64,000 nucleotides of DNA from Psychrilyobacter atlanticus DSM 19335 (GCF_000426625.1 NZ_KE384547.1:1162986-1226985); one strand, 5' to 3'. Numbered from the stretch's first letter, positions 26,249 through 35,525 are shown. Notes: generated from the sequence alone by a model not told the origin. Numbers and translations: made by a program.

Positions 26249-28249
26249 TTATTGAGTATTTACCTCGATTTTATTTCTTCCCTCCTCTTTAGCTTTATAA
26301 AGTAATTCATCTACCTTAATAACTATATTTTCTAAACTTATATCTTGAGTTTTATTTACTTCTAATATACCACCGCTGAAACTTACCCGGAGTTCCGGAT
26401 ATTTCCAAGATGTATCGTAGATAATTAATCTTATTTTATTCATAATTTTTTCAGCTTCTTTTAGAGAGGTATCTGGGAGTACTATTAAAAATTCCTCTCC
26501 TCCATATCGGCCTATGAGGTCAGTTTTTCGAAGATTTTCAGTCAATATCTTTGCAAATCCTTTTAAGACCTCATCTCCAGCACTATGGCCTAAAGTGTCA
26601 TTAACTTGTTTAAAATGATCGATGTCAATCATAGATACACACAGTGGTTTCTCAAGGTTTACATTCTCGAGTTTTAATTCCAGTTGTTTTAGAAGGTATC
26701 TTCTATTGTTTAACTGGGTCAGTCCGTCTGTGATTGAAAGTTCCATAAGTTTTTTTTCCATTTTTTTCCTGTCTGTAATATCCCTAACAAAGGCAATCCA
26801 CATTTTTTTGTTGTTAAGTTTTACATATTTTGAGTTTAATTCGAGAAAAAGAAATTTTCCATTCTTTTTTTTAAAAACTCTTTCTTCGTAGGAATCACCT
26901 GTAACAGGATTTTTAGAAGTGTCAAAATCATCTGAAGTATTTTTTTTGAAATCATATAGAGATAAAGTTCCTAATTCTTCCCTAGTATATCCTAGCATCT
27001 TATATGCACTGATGTTACAATCTTCTATTTCTCCTTTTTCATTTCCTAAATAAATTCCATCAAGGGATAGATTTATCAATGTCTCATAGACAGTTTCACT
27101 TTCATCAATAAACCTCTTTATTTTTCTCATAACATAAAATTCAGATAAAAAAATTATCCCACCCATTAAAAATATGAAAAATGAAATTTCTATTAAGATC
27201 CCTTCCATTTGATCCTTTAAAATTTTTTTGTTATTGGAAATTGTCCTAGCTATATCATCTAAATAAACTCCAGTTCCTACCATCCACTCCCAGTCATTTA
27301 TTGCCTTGATAAAAGTCATTTTAGAAATTTCTTTACTTCCCTTTCCCGGTTTTGTCCAATTGTAGTTTAAAAATCCTCCCTGGGGGTTTACAGATATTTT
27401 TTTTAGTTCCTGTATTATTTTTACATCATTAGAATTTTTCAACTCCCACAAATTTTTTCCTATGGCTTTTTTCTCATCGATATTTTCAGTGGCCAAAAGA
27501 TTTCCTGAAAAATCCAATACAAAGATATATTTTCCATTATCTGGACTTCTATGAGTAATTTCATTTAAAACATCTTCTTTTATATCTTTTTCTACATCTT
27601 CAAAATATGCTCCAGTTCCTATCCAGAGATTAAGAGGCTTAAAGAGCTTTAAAAATGATTTTTTATTATGATCATATCCTGTGTTTCCAGGCTTTGCCCA
27701 CAGATATTCATAGAAACCTTCTCCTTTTTTCTTTACTAAGGCTACCATCTCCCTGAATATATATTTTCCATTTGGACCTCTGTAATCTAAAACCATCTCT
27801 CCGACATAATCAGGATTAGATGTGAATAAAAGCTTCCCTTTATCAACATTTCCACCAAAATAATATCCTTTTCCATCACTAAATCTAATAACTTCAAGAG
27901 TTTCTTTGATAAGATTTTCTATCTCTTCATCGGTTTTCTTCCCTTTATTTTTTTCATATATAACCGAAGCCATATCATGAGCTTCATAGGTCCTTTCTTT
28001 AATACTCCTATCTAAGATTTTCTCTGTTTCAGACTTATGATACTCTATACTTTGTATAACTTTATTAATAGCATCCTTTACCCTCATTTTTTCTTTGGTT
28101 GTATAATCCTGCTTTATCTTTTCAGATTCTTTATTAAAATAATTATATGTGGAATAGATCCATACACCGCCTATAAATAGGATATTGATGACCACTATAA
28201 ACAGTATGGTATAACGAAAACTTTTTCCTATTTTTCTTAAATTTTTCAT
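26249..28249 (-). CDS. Double-Cache, PAS, GGDEF diguanylate cyclase
   Basis: A 666-residue membrane signalling protein. A helix at about 13-33 and another near 352-372 flank two related Cache_2-like modules. The first contains GKGYYFGGNVDKGKLLFTSN and WIGTGAYFEDVEKDI; the second contains YNWTKPGKGS and WMVGTGVYLDDI. This is the layout of carboxylate-sensing dCache_2 receptors. A PAS domain (about 385-500) and a GGDEF domain (about 505-664) follow, with GGEEF and an intact RKTD inhibitory site five residues before it. It should make cyclic di-GMP with product feedback, perhaps in response to a short organic acid (inference). No operon partner. Confidence 0.92.
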   Translation of the reverse strand: MKNLRKIGKSFRYTILFIVVINILFIGGVWIYSTYNYFNKESEKIKQDYTTKEKMRVKDAINKVIQSIEYHKSETEKILDRSIKERTYEAHDMASVIYEKNKGKKTDEEIENLIKETLEVIRFSDGKGYYFGGNVDKGKLLFTSNPDYVGEMVLDYRGPNGKYIFREMVALVKKKGEGFYEYLWAKPGNTGYDHNKKSFLKLFKPLNLWIGTGAYFEDVEKDIKEDVLNEITHRSPDNGKYIFVLDFSGNLLATENIDEKKAIGKNLWELKNSNDVKIIQELKKISVNPQGGFLNYNWTKPGKGSKEISKMTFIKAINDWEWMVGTGVYLDDIARTISNNKKILKDQMEGILIEISFFIFLMGGIIFLSEFYVMRKIKRFIDESETVYETLINLSLDGIYLGNEKGEIEDCNISAYKMLGYTREELGTLSLYDFKKNTSDDFDTSKNPVTGDSYEERVFKKKNGKFLFLELNSKYVKLNNKKMWIAFVRDITDRKKMEKKLMELSITDGLTQLNNRRYLLKQLELKLENVNLEKPLCVSMIDIDHFKQVNDTLGHSAGDEVLKGFAKILTENLRKTDLIGRYGGEEFLIVLPDTSLKEAEKIMNKIRLIIYDTSWKYPELRVSFSGGILEVNKTQDISLENIVIKVDELLYKAKEEGRNKIEVNTQ

Positions 28250-28380
28250 AAATCACCTCTAATAAATAAAAACTTTTTAAATTTGTCATAATTATCAAAT
28301 TTTTATGGGACTTTTAAATTGTAAAACATATTAATATATTACTCTTTTAATTTAAATTTCCTTTCTTAACTGCATCTACT

Positions 28381-29067
28381 TTACTTGATTACCCGATAAT
28401 TATATTCCGGTCTGCCAATATTTCCATGGGTTGTGGTAGAACTTATTTTTCTTACACTCTCCAAATAATCCATATATTTTTTTATAGTAACATTACTGAT
28501 GTTGAGTTCCTTAGAGATCTCCCGAATAGTCCATATTTTATTTTTTTCTTTTAAAAGGAGAGATAAAATCCTATCCAGAGTTTTTTCATGGAGACCCTTG
28601 GGCAGATCTAATTTTTCCATGACAGGTTTAGTATAAAACATATCTATTTTATCCTGGCTGAGGTTAGCCTTCTCTGATCTATTGGTAGTCTCAAAAAAAC
28701 TATTTTTAGTTAAAAATTTATCCACAGCTTCATTGAATCTGTTTCTTTGAAAGGGTTTGACTAAATAATCTATAACTCCGTATGCCATGGCTTTTTTTAT
28801 ACCTTCAATTCCATTGGCAGCAGTAACCATGATAACATCGGTTAAATACTGCTTTTCTCTGATTTTTTTTAATATATTCAGACCATCTGAGTTTGGAAGG
28901 TATACATCTAAGATAATCAGGTCTATCTTATTTGATTTTAAACTGTTAAAAACATCTATTTTAGTTGCTACACAGCCGATAACTTCAAAATTTTCTATCA
29001 TCTCTATATAGTCTTGGTTGATCATTGCAACCATTGGATCATCTTCAACAATTAATACTTTATACAT
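28381..29067 (-). CDS. Response regulator of the CitB/DcuR family
   Basis: A 228-residue regulator with a receiver domain (acid pocket E8-D9-D10, phosphorylation site D54 in IILDVYLPNSDG, lysine in YLVKPF). The C-terminal helix-turn-helix is of the type used by citrate and C4-dicarboxylate regulators (WTIREISKELNISNVTIKKYMDYLE). Its start overlaps the end of the sensor kinase gene by 8 bases, so the two form one translation-coupled pair. Likely targets are the AEC permease and 2-hydroxyacid dehydrogenase operon immediately upstream, whose promoter region carries repeated TTAAATAAC boxes. Confidence 0.92.
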   Translation of the reverse strand: MYKVLIVEDDPMVAMINQDYIEMIENFEVIGCVATKIDVFNSLKSNKIDLIILDVYLPNSDGLNILKKIREKQYLTDVIMVTAANGIEGIKKAMAYGVIDYLVKPFQRNRFNEAVDKFLTKNSFFETTNRSEKANLSQDKIDMFYTKPVMEKLDLPKGLHEKTLDRILSLLLKEKNKIWTIREISKELNISNVTIKKYMDYLESVRKISSTTTHGNIGRPEYNYRVIK

Positions 29068-30619
29068 TGTAATTCACCTCTTTAAATAATCTAATAGTAA
29101 AAGTTTTTCCATTTGTATCTTCCCTGAAGGAAAAGTTTCCATTATAAAGTTTAGTTCTATTTTTAACCAGATATAGACCAGAACCACGTTTATTTCCCTT
29201 GGAGGAGATACCTCTTTGAAAAATTTTATCTTTAATTTTGGGATCTACAGGGGAACCATTATCAAAAACAGAGATCTCAATGAATTCTTTGTCTTCCATA
29301 AGGGATAATATTACATTTTTTTCCTCGATATTTGAAAGATGGAAAGATTCAAAGGCATTTTCTATGAGATTTCCGATGATAACAATAAGATCGTTGTAGG
29401 AGATAATACCGTGTTTTTCATAGAGTAAAGATCCTTCCTTTAATTTTAGATTGATCCTCTGCTCTTTGGCAATCCCCAACTTCCCAATGAGAATACCTTT
29501 TATATAGTAGTCATCTATATTATTGAAATTAACCTGGTCTAATTTTTCAACTTCTTGAAGTTCTAAAACATAGTTCTTTAGAATATCATATTTTTTTAGT
29601 TCTAAAAGTCCGGTGATGACATGTAATCGATTTTTAAATTCATGTATATTTGCTCTCATACTTTTGATAATCTGGTCTACCCCTGTAATTTCTTCAACTA
29701 CATCTTTAATCTGGCTTCTACTGGTAATTGTTATAATAGAGCCAATGTATTCGTTGGAGTTTATAATGGGGTGAAAACTTATAAATATTTTCTTTTGGAA
29801 GATGATAATCTCCTTCATATCAAAGGGCTTTTCTTCAAAGATAATATTTTTTATCTCCTCTATAAACAGAGCAGGAGAATTTTCAGGGAAAAGTTTTAAA
29901 TAAGCGCTGTTTACTTCCATAATTTTATTACTTTTATCCAGTGCAATTATCCCCTCATTGACATTGTTCAAAATAATAGTTTTTTCCTTATAGAGACGGG
30001 ATATTTCTTCCGGTTCCAGCCCTAAAATTTTATCTTTAATGTTTTTTGCAAAGATCCCTGCTAAAATCCAAATTAAGATAACTCCTCCTAAAAATAGGAA
30101 TAGATACATGATAGCTGTCCTCACAGTGAGAAGTTTGAGATCGTTATAGTATTTTCCCACCATAACAAAGCCTATCTGCTTTCCATCTTTAAATACAGGT
30201 TCAAAGCGTCTTTGGGTGAGTCCCTGGGAACCTTTTTTAAGGGAAAAATAAGGGACTCCCTCGTGTAAAATTTTCCATTTATCTTCATTGACAAAAACTT
30301 CTCCAATCTGTGTCTCATCCAAATGGGAATATTTGATCCCGTTCATATCGGCAATTACAATGATATCTACATCTTCTAATTGATCCACAAAGAAAGATGT
30401 ATAATTTTGAATGGACATATCCTGCTGATGTTTGGAAAGTCTGTCTATGATAAAGGGGGTTTTGCTGATATTTACCGACATCCTGTATAAATTTCCATCC
30501 ACGCGATCCTGTATAGAGGTGAATTTATCATAGATAAATATCCCGTAGGAAAGCAATAGGGGGATGAGAGCAGTCAGGATAGACCACAGGATAATTTTTT
30601 TTTCAAATTTACCTTTCAT
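29060..30619 (-). CDS. Sensor histidine kinase of the CitA/DcuS/MalK family
   Basis: A 519-residue membrane kinase. Two transmembrane helices (about 9-28 and 168-190) surround a periplasmic Cache_3 domain with VIADMNGIKYSHLDETQIG, the hallmark of citrate/dicarboxylate sensors. A cytoplasmic PAS follows, then the phosphoacceptor helix IHEFKNRLHVITGLLEL and an ATPase domain with NLIENAFES, DNGSPVD and RGSGLYLVKN. The ligand is probably a hydroxy- or dicarboxylate. It is separated from the upstream dehydrogenase gene by a terminator, so it has its own promoter. Confidence 0.93.
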   Translation of the reverse strand: MKGKFEKKIILWSILTALIPLLLSYGIFIYDKFTSIQDRVDGNLYRMSVNISKTPFIIDRLSKHQQDMSIQNYTSFFVDQLEDVDIIVIADMNGIKYSHLDETQIGEVFVNEDKWKILHEGVPYFSLKKGSQGLTQRRFEPVFKDGKQIGFVMVGKYYNDLKLLTVRTAIMYLFLFLGGVILIWILAGIFAKNIKDKILGLEPEEISRLYKEKTIILNNVNEGIIALDKSNKIMEVNSAYLKLFPENSPALFIEEIKNIIFEEKPFDMKEIIIFQKKIFISFHPIINSNEYIGSIITITSRSQIKDVVEEITGVDQIIKSMRANIHEFKNRLHVITGLLELKKYDILKNYVLELQEVEKLDQVNFNNIDDYYIKGILIGKLGIAKEQRINLKLKEGSLLYEKHGIISYNDLIVIIGNLIENAFESFHLSNIEEKNVILSLMEDKEFIEISVFDNGSPVDPKIKDKIFQRGISSKGNKRGSGLYLVKNRTKLYNGNFSFREDTNGKTFTIRLFKEVNYNV

Positions 30620-30684
30620 TTTTCCTCCATATATTTTGATAAAGAATTCACATTATTGTTAAAGAAAAATTTTCCATTTAATAA

Positions 30685-30715
30685 TAAAGGCTGTTGAGTT
30701 ATTCAACAGCCTTTA
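30685..30715 (-). terminator. Terminator after the 2-hydroxyacid dehydrogenase gene
   Basis: Stem TAAAGGCTGTTGA / TCAACAGCCTTTA with loop GTTAT. Confidence 0.88.
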
Positions 30716-30724
30716 TATTATACA

Positions 30725-31717
30725 TTATAATTCATTAATTGAGTATCCCTGAGTGAGGATGTCATTTAAGTTGTCGTATGAGATCTCTACCATATTTGTC
30801 AGTGCTTCATCTGTATATGAACCAATATGTGGTGTGATCATTACTCTGGGGAATAAATTTATTAATTTTTCCACATTTGCATCTAAAGGTTTCCCTTCTA
30901 AATTTTTAAAGAAGATATTGTGCTCTCCCTCTAAAACATCGGTACCGAATCCCTTTAGTTTACCGGATTCTAATCCTCTGATAACTGCTTCTATATCCTG
31001 TAGTTCTCCCCTTGCAGTATTTATCAGAATGCTGTTATCTTTCATATTGCCGATAAATTTATCATTTACCATATGATGGTTGCTGTCTTTAAAATAAGGA
31101 CAGTGGATAGAAATAACATCTGATTGTTTTTGCAGTTCTTCCATAGAGACATATCTTACTATATCCCTGGCGCTTTCATTTTCAAAGACATCGTATGCTA
31201 TAACATCTGCACCTAATCCCTTAAAAAGTCTGGCTGTAGTCAGTCCGATTTTTCCTGTACCGATTATTCCAACTGTACAATTTCTTATCTCTGGACTGAA
31301 CATTGTAGGGTCAGCAGTAAAATCTTTTTTTACAGTTTTATTAACTGTGTAGGTAGTACTTCTTAAAAGGGTCATTGTAAGGGTCAGAGCTAACTCACTT
31401 ATTGCATTGGGTGAATAACCAGGAACTCTAGCTACCTTCATCCCGTATTCTTTAGCTGCATCGATATCGATATGATTAAATCCTACAGTTCTTGTAAGAA
31501 GATATTTCACTCCATAGTCAGCCATAGTTTTTATAACATCTCTGGTTGCATGGCAGTTTCCTCTCAGCATGACAGAGTTATGTCCTTTAACCATATCTAA
31601 ATTTTCACTATTTAAAAGGTCCTCTACCAATGTAGTGTTGTAGCTGTATTTATTTAATTCGTTGAAATAAGGTACTTCTACCTCTCTTACTCCGTAACAC
31701 ATTAGATTTATTGACAT
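30725..31717 (-). CDS. D-2-hydroxyacid dehydrogenase, (R)-2-hydroxyglutarate dehydrogenase-like
   Basis: An NAD-dependent D-2-hydroxyacid dehydrogenase of 330 residues. The dinucleotide motif is GIIGTGKIGLTTARLF. The catalytic arginine lies in LINTARGE and the histidine in TPHIGSYTDEA. Within the family it looks closest to the Acidaminococcus-type 2-hydroxyglutarate dehydrogenase: CYGVREVEVP at the start, VMLRGNCHA, MFSPEIRNCTVG and PHIGSYTDEALTNMVE. That enzyme serves the hydroxyglutarate route of glutamate fermentation; D-lactate or 2-hydroxyisocaproate are alternative substrates. It follows the AEC permease by 12 bases, suggesting that the permease carries its substrate or product. Confidence 0.85.
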   Translation of the reverse strand: MSINLMCYGVREVEVPYFNELNKYSYNTTLVEDLLNSENLDMVKGHNSVMLRGNCHATRDVIKTMADYGVKYLLTRTVGFNHIDIDAAKEYGMKVARVPGYSPNAISELALTLTMTLLRSTTYTVNKTVKKDFTADPTMFSPEIRNCTVGIIGTGKIGLTTARLFKGLGADVIAYDVFENESARDIVRYVSMEELQKQSDVISIHCPYFKDSNHHMVNDKFIGNMKDNSILINTARGELQDIEAVIRGLESGKLKGFGTDVLEGEHNIFFKNLEGKPLDANVEKLINLFPRVMITPHIGSYTDEALTNMVEISYDNLNDILTQGYSINEL

Positions 31718-31729
31718 CTTCTCTCCTCC

Positions 31730-32773
31730 CTATGCAAATATATTTAAATTTTTGATAATTTCTAAAATAATGATGATAATTGGCATGCACACAACACTCA
31801 GTACTGTTGACAGCAATGAGCAGTTAGATGTCAGCAGTGACTCTTTGTCAAATTTTATGGCAAAGGCTGCTGCAACTGTTGCTGTAGGAGTAGCCATCAT
31901 TATAACTACAGTAGCTACTGCTGTAAATGAAAGGGGTAATATCCCAGTTACTTTCAAAATATATAGAGCAACAATATTTATAACAGGTACTAAGATGACT
32001 TTTACAACACTATATAACCAAGATTCAGTAGATAGAAATGCATCTTTTAATGAGATATCTGCTAACTTTGATCCGATAGCTAACCAGGCCAGTGGAGAAC
32101 AGATTCTTGCTAAGAATGTCATTGGTTTAAATAACCAAAATGCTGTTTTATCTATCCTAAGAAATGCATAACTTTTTTCACCAATTAAAACTTGCGGCAG
32201 CGATGATTGGAAGATCCAGATAAACATTCCGGCAAATGTTGCTACGACGATTGGATTTAATATCATACTTTTAAGATTATTTTTATCCATCTTTACACCA
32301 GACATCTTAATGAATCCATAAGAATATAAGAATACTCTGTAGGCGATATTAAATATAGAAGCATACATTACCCCTGTTGCTCCGTAAACTGCTCCTATAA
32401 TAGGAATTCCAAAGAATGTTGTAGACCCGAAGATAGTTAAAACTCTGAAAACATCTTTTTTATCTCCTTTATATCTTAGGTAGATAACCTTAGTTACCAA
32501 GATAAGGATGATATATATGGCAAATCCCCAAATTAAAAGATTTATTCCCTCTCTCAGACTATCTTTGTTGATATCTTGCATAAATGCTTTAAATGCCAAT
32601 GCAGGTAAAGACGCCGATAAGATAACATTACTTAACATCTTAGAGAGTTCACTTGAAAAAATATCCTTTTTTCTCAAATAAAAACCGAATAAGATAATTA
32701 ATATAGAGGATGCTATGGCACCGACAATATTGTTGTTACTAAATATACTTTGTAAAATAATTCCTAAGCTCAT
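31730..32773 (-). CDS. AEC-family permease
   Basis: A 347-residue inner-membrane carrier with about ten transmembrane segments of the auxin efflux carrier family. In bacteria this family includes malate and other carboxylate permeases (MleP, MdcF types). Features include GFYLRKKDIFSSELSKMLSNVILSAS as two adjacent parts and the repeated helix-break regions LPALAF and PTATVAAAFA. It is first in an operon with the 2-hydroxyacid dehydrogenase and next to a CitA/DcuS-type two-component system, so transport of a 2-hydroxy or 2-oxo acid is a reasonable inference. AGGAGG precedes the ATG. Confidence 0.87.
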   Translation of the reverse strand: MSLGIILQSIFSNNNIVGAIASSILIILFGFYLRKKDIFSSELSKMLSNVILSASLPALAFKAFMQDINKDSLREGINLLIWGFAIYIILILVTKVIYLRYKGDKKDVFRVLTIFGSTTFFGIPIIGAVYGATGVMYASIFNIAYRVFLYSYGFIKMSGVKMDKNNLKSMILNPIVVATFAGMFIWIFQSSLPQVLIGEKSYAFLRIDKTAFWLFKPMTFLARICSPLAWLAIGSKLADISLKDAFLSTESWLYSVVKVILVPVINIVALYILKVTGILPLSFTAVATVVIMMATPTATVAAAFAIKFDKESLLTSNCSLLSTVLSVVCMPIIIIILEIIKNLNIFA

Positions 32774-32940
32774 TAAAAGCCCTCCTATGAAAAATTAAAT
32801 TATTATTTTCACTATTAATCTTAGAAAAATAGGTGAAAATATTTATGTTTCGATTATATATGATAATTTTTTCATTTACTATTTAACTAATTATTTAAAT
32901 GAGTTGTTTAATTAAGTTAAGTAAAAAGGCCGAAAATAAA

Positions 32941-32970
32941 AGTTATTTGACTTAAATAACTTAAATAACT
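32941..32970. promoter_or_regulatory. Repeated TTAAATAAC boxes upstream of the AEC operon
   Basis: AGTTATTT (32941-32948) pairs with AAATAACT, and the unit CTTAAATAA occurs twice in tandem (32951-32959, 32960-32968). This compact set of inverted and direct repeats sits about 170 bases before the AEC start and could bind the adjacent CitB-type regulator. Confidence 0.4.
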
Positions 32971-32998
32971 AGGAGAGGAAATTATTATAGGATATAAA

Positions 32999-33025
32999 AA
33001 AAGATCGTCATTACGACGATCTTAA
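32999..33025 (-). terminator. Terminator after brnQ
   Basis: AAGATCGTC / GACGATCTT stem with loop ATTAC, directly beyond the brnQ stop. Confidence 0.85.
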
Positions 33026-33036
33026 TAGTGAATATT

Positions 33037-34311
33037 CTATTCAACTGCAATCTTTGTATGGCCCTTTAATAGAGTCCCGGTAAATATGGAAATAAGAAGT
33101 GTGGGCAATAACCATGCGAATCCTTCAGAAGAAAATGGAAGAAGATTAAAAGCTCCAGTAAGGTTGTCTGATATTCCTGCTTTAGATATAACTTCAAGGA
33201 TACTAAATGATAATCCAGTATATATACTTCCTTTGAATATATTCGGGTTGTCTATTTTTAATATATTTAAGGCTATAAGTATTATAGTAACTGGATAAAG
33301 TATTGTCAGTATAGGGACTGCTATATCTATTATAAATCCTAATCCTGTAGCAGCCAATACTGCTGATATTACACAAGTTATTGTTGTGATCGTCCTGTAT
33401 GATAATTTTGTTCTCTCTGAGAAAAAATCAGCTACTATAGCAACCAGCGCTATCGAAGTTGTCAGGCAAGCCGCAGTTACACACATCCCTAAAGCCGCTA
33501 TACCTAAAGAACCCATAGTTGTTTGTGCAAAATACATAATTAATTCAGATCTACTAAGAGACAGACCGTTGCCGTTAGCCATAGCTCCAAGATATAATAG
33601 TCCCCCATAAACAAGAGCCATTCCTAAACCTGCTAAAAGACCTGATTTTACTATCATAGTTCTCTGCTCTGTTTCTCTGACGTACCCATTAGCTTTTAGA
33701 CCTTTTATTATTATTGCTCCTAATATTACAGAAGTTATAGCATCCATAGTCTGATATCCACCAAAGAATCCATAAGAAAATGAGTTCTGATCTATAATTT
33801 TATTTCCCGGAACTCCAAACCCCATGAAAGATCCCTTAAGGATTATAACTGCAAGGATTGTCAATATTATAGGAGTCAAGTATTTACCTATATTGTTCAT
33901 TAATTTTGAAGGCTTCATGACTAAAATATATACAACAGTAAAATATATAGATGAGACTAATAGTGGGTTTATATCTCCAAAATTAGGAGCTATTCCCATT
34001 TCATAGGCTGTAGCAGCTGTTCTAGGTACTCCAAGCATCGGTCCTATAGAAAGAATCAATAGTGTGAAATAACCGGTGTTAAATTTATTAGAAACTTTGT
34101 TACCAAACTTATTTATATCTGTAACCCTGCTAAATGCAAGTAGACCGCAGACAGGAAGGCATATTCCAGTAAGAAAAAATCCCGCTGAAGCTGCTAACCA
34201 CTCTTTTCCAGTCATTAAACCAATCTCTGGAGGAAAGATAAGATTCCCCGCTCCAAAAAACATAGCAAATATTGCTAATCCAAATACTAATACATCATTT
34301 TTATTTTTCAT
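33037..34311 (-). CDS. brnQ: Branched-chain amino acid:cation symporter BrnQ
   Basis: A 424-residue LIVCS-family transporter with about 12 transmembrane helices that takes up leucine, isoleucine and valine with Na+ or H+. The N-terminal signature GLAIFAMFFGAGNLIFPP and the segment GPMLGVPRTAATAYEMGI are diagnostic. It would supply the leucine-dehydrogenase-type enzymes at 11-13 kb. AAAGGAG precedes the ATG. It is monocistronic with its own terminator. Confidence 0.95.
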   Translation of the reverse strand: MKNKNDVLVFGLAIFAMFFGAGNLIFPPEIGLMTGKEWLAASAGFFLTGICLPVCGLLAFSRVTDINKFGNKVSNKFNTGYFTLLILSIGPMLGVPRTAATAYEMGIAPNFGDINPLLVSSIYFTVVYILVMKPSKLMNNIGKYLTPIILTILAVIILKGSFMGFGVPGNKIIDQNSFSYGFFGGYQTMDAITSVILGAIIIKGLKANGYVRETEQRTMIVKSGLLAGLGMALVYGGLLYLGAMANGNGLSLSRSELIMYFAQTTMGSLGIAALGMCVTAACLTTSIALVAIVADFFSERTKLSYRTITTITCVISAVLAATGLGFIIDIAVPILTILYPVTIILIALNILKIDNPNIFKGSIYTGLSFSILEVISKAGISDNLTGAFNLLPFSSEGFAWLLPTLLISIFTGTLLKGHTKIAVE

Positions 34312-34502
34312 TTATACTCCTTTAAATACTTTTATCTTTAACAATATCGCGTTTGATATAACTTAACTTTGTTAAATTTTAATTAGTTTATCATGTGAAA
34401 TTGTTTAATAAAAGGACTAATGTCTTTATTTTTATAAAAAGTTCATTTTTATGATATTTTTGTATATAAAAATGAAATATTGGAGAAATTTAAACTATAA
34501 AT

Positions 34503-34790
34503 TTATCTTTTAGGTCTCTTATAAAAATTAAAGGTATATTCGTATCTATGAGAACCCTCTTTGTGACTTATTTTAGATAAAATATTATATTTTTCAAGTT
34601 CACACATGGCATTTTTTACAAAAGTAACTGAACAGCCAAGTTTTCTGGATATCTCTGTAGGAGAAAAGTGAAAATTATCTTTATGTATCGACAAGATATA
34701 GATAAACAATAACTTTCCCCTATAAGACATGTCTGTATAATTAAAAATATTTTGATCCAGTTCTTCAATATCTGTATAAACTTTTATCAT
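34503..34790 (-). CDS. Small winged-helix DNA-binding protein
   Basis: A 95-residue protein with one clear helix-turn-helix (FSPTEISRKLGCSVTFVKNAMCELEKYNIL) followed by a beta wing (KEGSHRYEYTFNF). The SYRGKLLFIYILS helix before it recalls plasmid or phage initiator and DnaD-like winged helices. I place the start at the ATG at 34790 with GGAAGGTG in front; a GTG at 34799 lies inside that signal. It may regulate itself through the 18-bp palindrome 80 bases upstream. The family is not recognised. Confidence 0.65.
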   Translation of the reverse strand: MIKVYTDIEELDQNIFNYTDMSYRGKLLFIYILSIHKDNFHFSPTEISRKLGCSVTFVKNAMCELEKYNILSKISHKEGSHRYEYTFNFYKRPKR

Positions 34791-34868
34791 TTTGATCACC
34801 TTCCCTATATGATATTTTAAAAGTCCTCCTATTTAAGTCTTCCATAGAAAACTAAAAAAATACAAAGG

Positions 34869-34886
34869 ATGCACGATATCGTGCAT
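34869..34886. promoter_or_regulatory. Perfect 18-bp palindrome, candidate operator
   Basis: ATGCACGATATCGTGCAT reads the same on both strands and stands out in AT-rich DNA. It lies 79 bases upstream of the small winged-helix gene. It matches no operator family I know with confidence. Confidence 0.5.
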
Positions 34887-34931
34887 AGGAGCCGAAAAAA
34901 TAGAAGTAAAAGAATAAAAAATCGTTTATTT

Positions 34932-35126
34932 GCCCCTGAAGGCCTGTTGAGAGACTCTCCCTTATAATCTATCCTCTGTTTTCTCAGAATTGAAATGAGA
35001 GCTTGGCTATAAGCTAATAAAATTAAGGATAGAGAGGGGAAGGTTGGGTATAGAACCCAAATATTAAAGAAGAGGTTTAATGAGTCCTTTAGAGGGTTTA
35101 TTAAACCTCTTATAAGGTGATTTTTT
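34932..35126 (+). ncRNA. Candidate structured RNA before glsA
   Basis: Nested complementary segments suggest a folded RNA. CCCCT (34933-34937) pairs with AGGGG (35035-35039). TCTATCCT (34968-34975) pairs with AGGATAGA (35026-35033). Inside are small stems TCTCA / TGAGA and AGCTT / AAGCT. Then TTGGGT / ACCCAA (35044-35060) and a 12-bp stem AAGAGGTTTAAT / ATTAAACCTCTT (35070-35111) are followed, ten bases later, by T6. No known riboswitch consensus is apparent. The orientation is inferred from the T-run. Confidence 0.35.
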
Positions 35127-35525
35127 ACTGAATATGTCCATGGTTATGATAGTTGTTACATTTGTAATCATTGAATTAGAGATTGTAAAATAAAAAATAT
35201 ATAATAATTAAAAAGATAAAAATACATTTTAAACCTTTATTTTAAAGGGATTTAGATAAAAACATCTGATTTTAAATTTTTAATATTTTTATACATAAAT
35301 TATATTGTTTAAATATATGTAGTTTATATGTAGTGTTCTATTATTTTTTTAACTAACAAGATATTACTGAGCCCTACTATAACCTACTGAGATTGTAAAA
35401 TAAAAATAAAACAAAGCATATGATATATATATATCGTATATTATATGAGTTTTTTTTGTATATAAATCATATTTTCCTCCTCATTGACCATTCTATATTT
35501 TGTGTATTACAATTGTACAAACAGA

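Noticed and set aside
31752-32171. 139-codon plus-strand ORF
   Set aside because: Antisense to the AEC permease gene; composition mirrors that gene.
34932-35126. Considered as T-box, lysine, SAM or cyclic-di-GMP riboswitch, or SRP/6S RNA
   Set aside because: None of the conserved sequence blocks I know for those families was found; kept only as an unassigned candidate RNA.
35418-35455. AT-dinucleotide tract as a replication or plasmid origin
   Set aside because: No DnaA boxes, iterons or initiator gene of convincing identity nearby.
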